A model generated the notes under the pieces. That model was not told where the DNA came from, ran no database searches, and saw nothing but the letters and a program-made list of their open reading frames with translations. Source: Planctomycetota bacterium (lineage in GTDB: Bacteria > Planctomycetota > B15-G4 > JADJEK01). From it: a DNA stretch of 7,374 nt. Both the position numbers and the translations under genes were made by a program. Of the stretch, positions 5,884 through 7,374 are shown in pieces; position 1 is the stretch's first letter, and every line of letters starts with the position of its first letter. The stretch lies in the NCBI GenBank assembly GCA_016795255.1, contig JAEUIB010000618.1, positions 1-7,374 of the forward strand. Reading direction: 5' to 3'.

Positions 5884-7131
5884 TCAACCGCCGAGATTCA
5901 CCAGCGCGACCGTGACGGCTGCCCCGCCGAGCGCGACCCACACGCAACGCCGGCCGATCCCGGCCCGCGGGTCGAAGAATGCGAGCAGCGCCGCACCGAT
6001 GGCGGCGATCGCCGCGTACGGCTGGACCAGCTCGGTCGCCGGCGCGGCGAGGTTCGCCGCTGCGCCCGCGGCCAGGCCCGCGCACAGCAGCGCGATCCGC
6101 ACCGGCGCTCCGGTCGGCGTGCGGCGCTGCTCGGGCGGGATCTGCGTCAGGATCTTGCGCGCCCGCGGCACGCCGAAATACGCACGCGCGAGCATCGCGA
6201 GTCCGACGCCGAGCAACAACGGAGGCGTGACGACGAGCGTCCAACGCACGACCGCCGTCGACCACCACGAATCCTCCGGCACGAGCCGCCACGCCAGCGC
6301 GCGCATCGCCAACGCGAACAGCGCGGCGCCCCCGAGCACGAGCCCGGACCGCCGCGCGTTGCCGGCCACGAACGGCGCGACGAGCGCCGCGAGACCGAGC
6401 GCGGCCGTTCCGATCGCATGCGTCGCGTCGGCTTCGCCGCCGAGACCGGACTCGAGCCGCACCAACGCCGTGATCGCGTACGCCAGCAACAGCCCGCCGA
6501 CCAGCGACGGCGCGACGCGGGGGCCGCCGTCGAACGGCTCGGGCTCGGGCATGTCGGCGCGATCGAGCGGCGCCATCGCGAATCGCGCCAGCACGAGGCA
6601 CGGCGCAGCGAACGCGATCGTCCAGATGCCGACCTCGTGCGCGAGTCCGAACTGCCACGCCGCCGCGCCGAGCGCGACTCCGGCGACCAGCGCGCCGCAT
6701 TGCGGCATCCGCGCGAGCTTCGGCACTCCGGCGTGCAACACGATCCGTCGTGCCGATTGCCCGTACGTGAACGCGAGCGGCGCCAACAGCATCCCGCGCA
6801 GCGCGATGCCGTCGAGCCCGCTCCCCGCGTACGGCCCCGCCGTCGACAGGCGGACGACCGCGGCCGGGACCAGCGCGAACGTGAACTGCAGCAGCGCGAG
6901 CCGGCGCGGGAACGCCGCGATCCGGCCGTCGACCGCCGCGAACTTCACGACGAGCCCGACGGCGACCACGAGCGCGACCGTCTGCAGGTCCGACCACGGC
7001 GCACCGGGCATCGGCTCGAGCAGATTCGTCAGGGCCAGGATCGACAGGACGAAGGACGAGCTCGCGAGGAAGGCGAAGAGTGCAGGCATGAGGGGCGCGG
7101 ATCGTAGCGACGCGAGCTGCGCGGCGATCAT
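5884..7131 (-). CDS. Polytopic membrane protein of unknown function next to a glycosyltransferase
   Basis: I do not recognise this 415-residue protein. It is Ala/Leu/Val-rich, with about ten to twelve hydrophobic segments, among them roughly 16-38, 50-66, 80-98, 110-124, 146-161, 168-185, 207-224, 240-257, 262-280, 294-318, 344-361, 368-386 and 395-412. Polar stretches lie at 125-145 (SARRIVLHAGVPKLARMP region), 188-206 (DRADMPEPEPFDGG, acidic and Pro-rich) and 320-343 (PRARKILTQIPPEQRRTPTG, basic). No transporter or enzyme signature was recognised. The start ATG at 7131 follows the glycosyltransferase stop by 9 bases; an in-frame ATG at 7089 would shorten it by 14 residues, and neither has a strong ribosome site. 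The spacing says it is co-transcribed with the glycosyltransferase and probably with the next membrane protein. A flippase-, polymerase- or lipid-modifying role would fit such a neighbourhood but cannot be shown. Confidence 0.72.
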   Translation of the reverse strand: MIAAQLASLRSAPLMPALFAFLASSSFVLSILALTNLLEPMPGAPWSDLQTVALVVAVGLVVKFAAVDGRIAAFPRRLALLQFTFALVPAAVVRLSTAGPYAGSGLDGIALRGMLLAPLAFTYGQSARRIVLHAGVPKLARMPQCGALVAGVALGAAAWQFGLAHEVGIWTIAFAAPCLVLARFAMAPLDRADMPEPEPFDGGPRVAPSLVGGLLLAYAITALVRLESGLGGEADATHAIGTAALGLAALVAPFVAGNARRSGLVLGGAALFALAMRALAWRLVPEDSWWSTAVVRWTLVVTPPLLLGVGLAMLARAYFGVPRARKILTQIPPEQRRTPTGAPVRIALLCAGLAAGAAANLAAPATELVQPYAAIAAIGAALLAFFDPRAGIGRRCVWVALGGAAVTVALVNLGG

Positions 7132-7140
7132 CGCGCTCGA

Positions 7141-7374
7141 TCAGCCGCGGCCGACCTCGCTCCAGACGCCGTGCAGGACCCGCGCCGACTCGAGCCAGCT
7201 CGCGCCTGCGACGCGCCGATTCCCACGGTCGATCAGCTGCGCGCGCAACGGCTCGTCACCGATGACCCTGGCCAGCGCGTCGGAGAACGCGGTCGCGTCG
7301 TCGGCGTCGACGCCGAGGCCGGCGTCGCCGATCGTCTCCGGCAACGCGCTCTCGCGCGCATAGACCACCGGCAA
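7141..7374 (-). CDS. GT4-type (group 1) glycosyltransferase, C-terminal fragment
   Basis: The C-terminal 77 residues of a gene whose start lies beyond the right edge. The order PVVYARESALPETIGDAGLGVDADD, then an Ala-rich helix ending in LARVIGDEPLRAQLIDRG, then ASWLESARVLHGVW, matches the end of the GT-B nucleotide-binding domain of GT4 enzymes (usual form: PVV-x-x-x-x-S-x-L-P-E-V-x-G-D-A-G, then D-D, then L-x-D, then R-x-x-F-S-W). These enzymes move a sugar from a nucleotide-sugar donor to a glycan, lipid or protein acceptor, usually at the cytoplasmic face of the membrane. The E-x7-E donor motif lies just upstream, outside the window, so donor and acceptor are unknown. It is the first visible gene of the leftward block containing the two membrane proteins. 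The family call is good; a more precise one is not possible. Confidence 0.8.
   Translation of the reverse strand: MPVVYARESALPETIGDAGLGVDADDATAFSDALARVIGDEPLRAQLIDRGNRRVAGASWLESARVLHGVWSEVGRG

Noticed and set aside
5369..7363. Long plus-strand open frames (up to 664 codons) opposite the two membrane protein genes
   Set aside because: Ser/Arg/Ala/Pro-rich low-complexity translations typical of antisense shadows; the minus-strand frames give regular membrane helices and tight operon spacing.

Overview
The window is very GC-rich, densely coding bacterial DNA with strong G/C bias at third codon positions. That bias is why long open frames appear antisense to the real genes. The gene content is a lipoprotein fusing two folds, an AI-2E family membrane protein, a type I-beta DAHP synthase, an FHA-domain membrane protein, and a glycosyltransferase with two polytopic membrane proteins. 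This fits a GC-rich Gram-negative-type lineage such as Planctomycetota or Myxococcota. No marker gene is present, so the lineage is inference only. No rRNA, tRNA, transposase or CRISPR array was seen.

Layout, left to right. Bases 2-148 (+) are the C-terminal tail of an SGNH/GDSL-type hydrolase. It converges on a leftward block read from 3557 to 188: DAHP synthase (first step of aromatic amino acid synthesis), then an AI-2E family transporter-like protein, then a lipoprotein in which a DJ-1/PfpI-like domain is fused to a thioredoxin-like redoxin domain. The last two genes are 4 bases apart; the DAHP synthase is separated from them by 81 bases containing a GC hairpin. A divergent intergenic region (3558-3685) with a palindrome overlapping -10-like hexamers on both strands separates this block from a rightward gene for an FHA-domain protein with a C-terminal membrane anchor (3686-4498). 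The FHA gene converges on a second leftward block. The convergent gap (4499-4589) holds an unusual repeat with a 12-bp period (GGGGACAG) and a strong GC hairpin. The second leftward block enters from the right edge: the C-terminal end of a GT4-type glycosyltransferase (7374-7141), then two multi-spanning membrane proteins that I do not recognise (7131-5884 and 5759-4590).

How the parts may work together: the glycosyltransferase and the two membrane proteins look like one transcription unit, perhaps for a cell-surface glycan or lipid-linked sugar. The DAHP synthase, AI-2E protein and lipoprotein are probably neighbours without a shared pathway. The FHA protein should read threonine phosphorylation at the membrane, but its kinase is not in the window. 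The items most worth following up are the DJ-1-like/redoxin lipoprotein, which has lost the DJ-1 nucleophile and carries a CxxS motif, the GGGGACAG repeat, and the two unassigned membrane proteins beside the glycosyltransferase.
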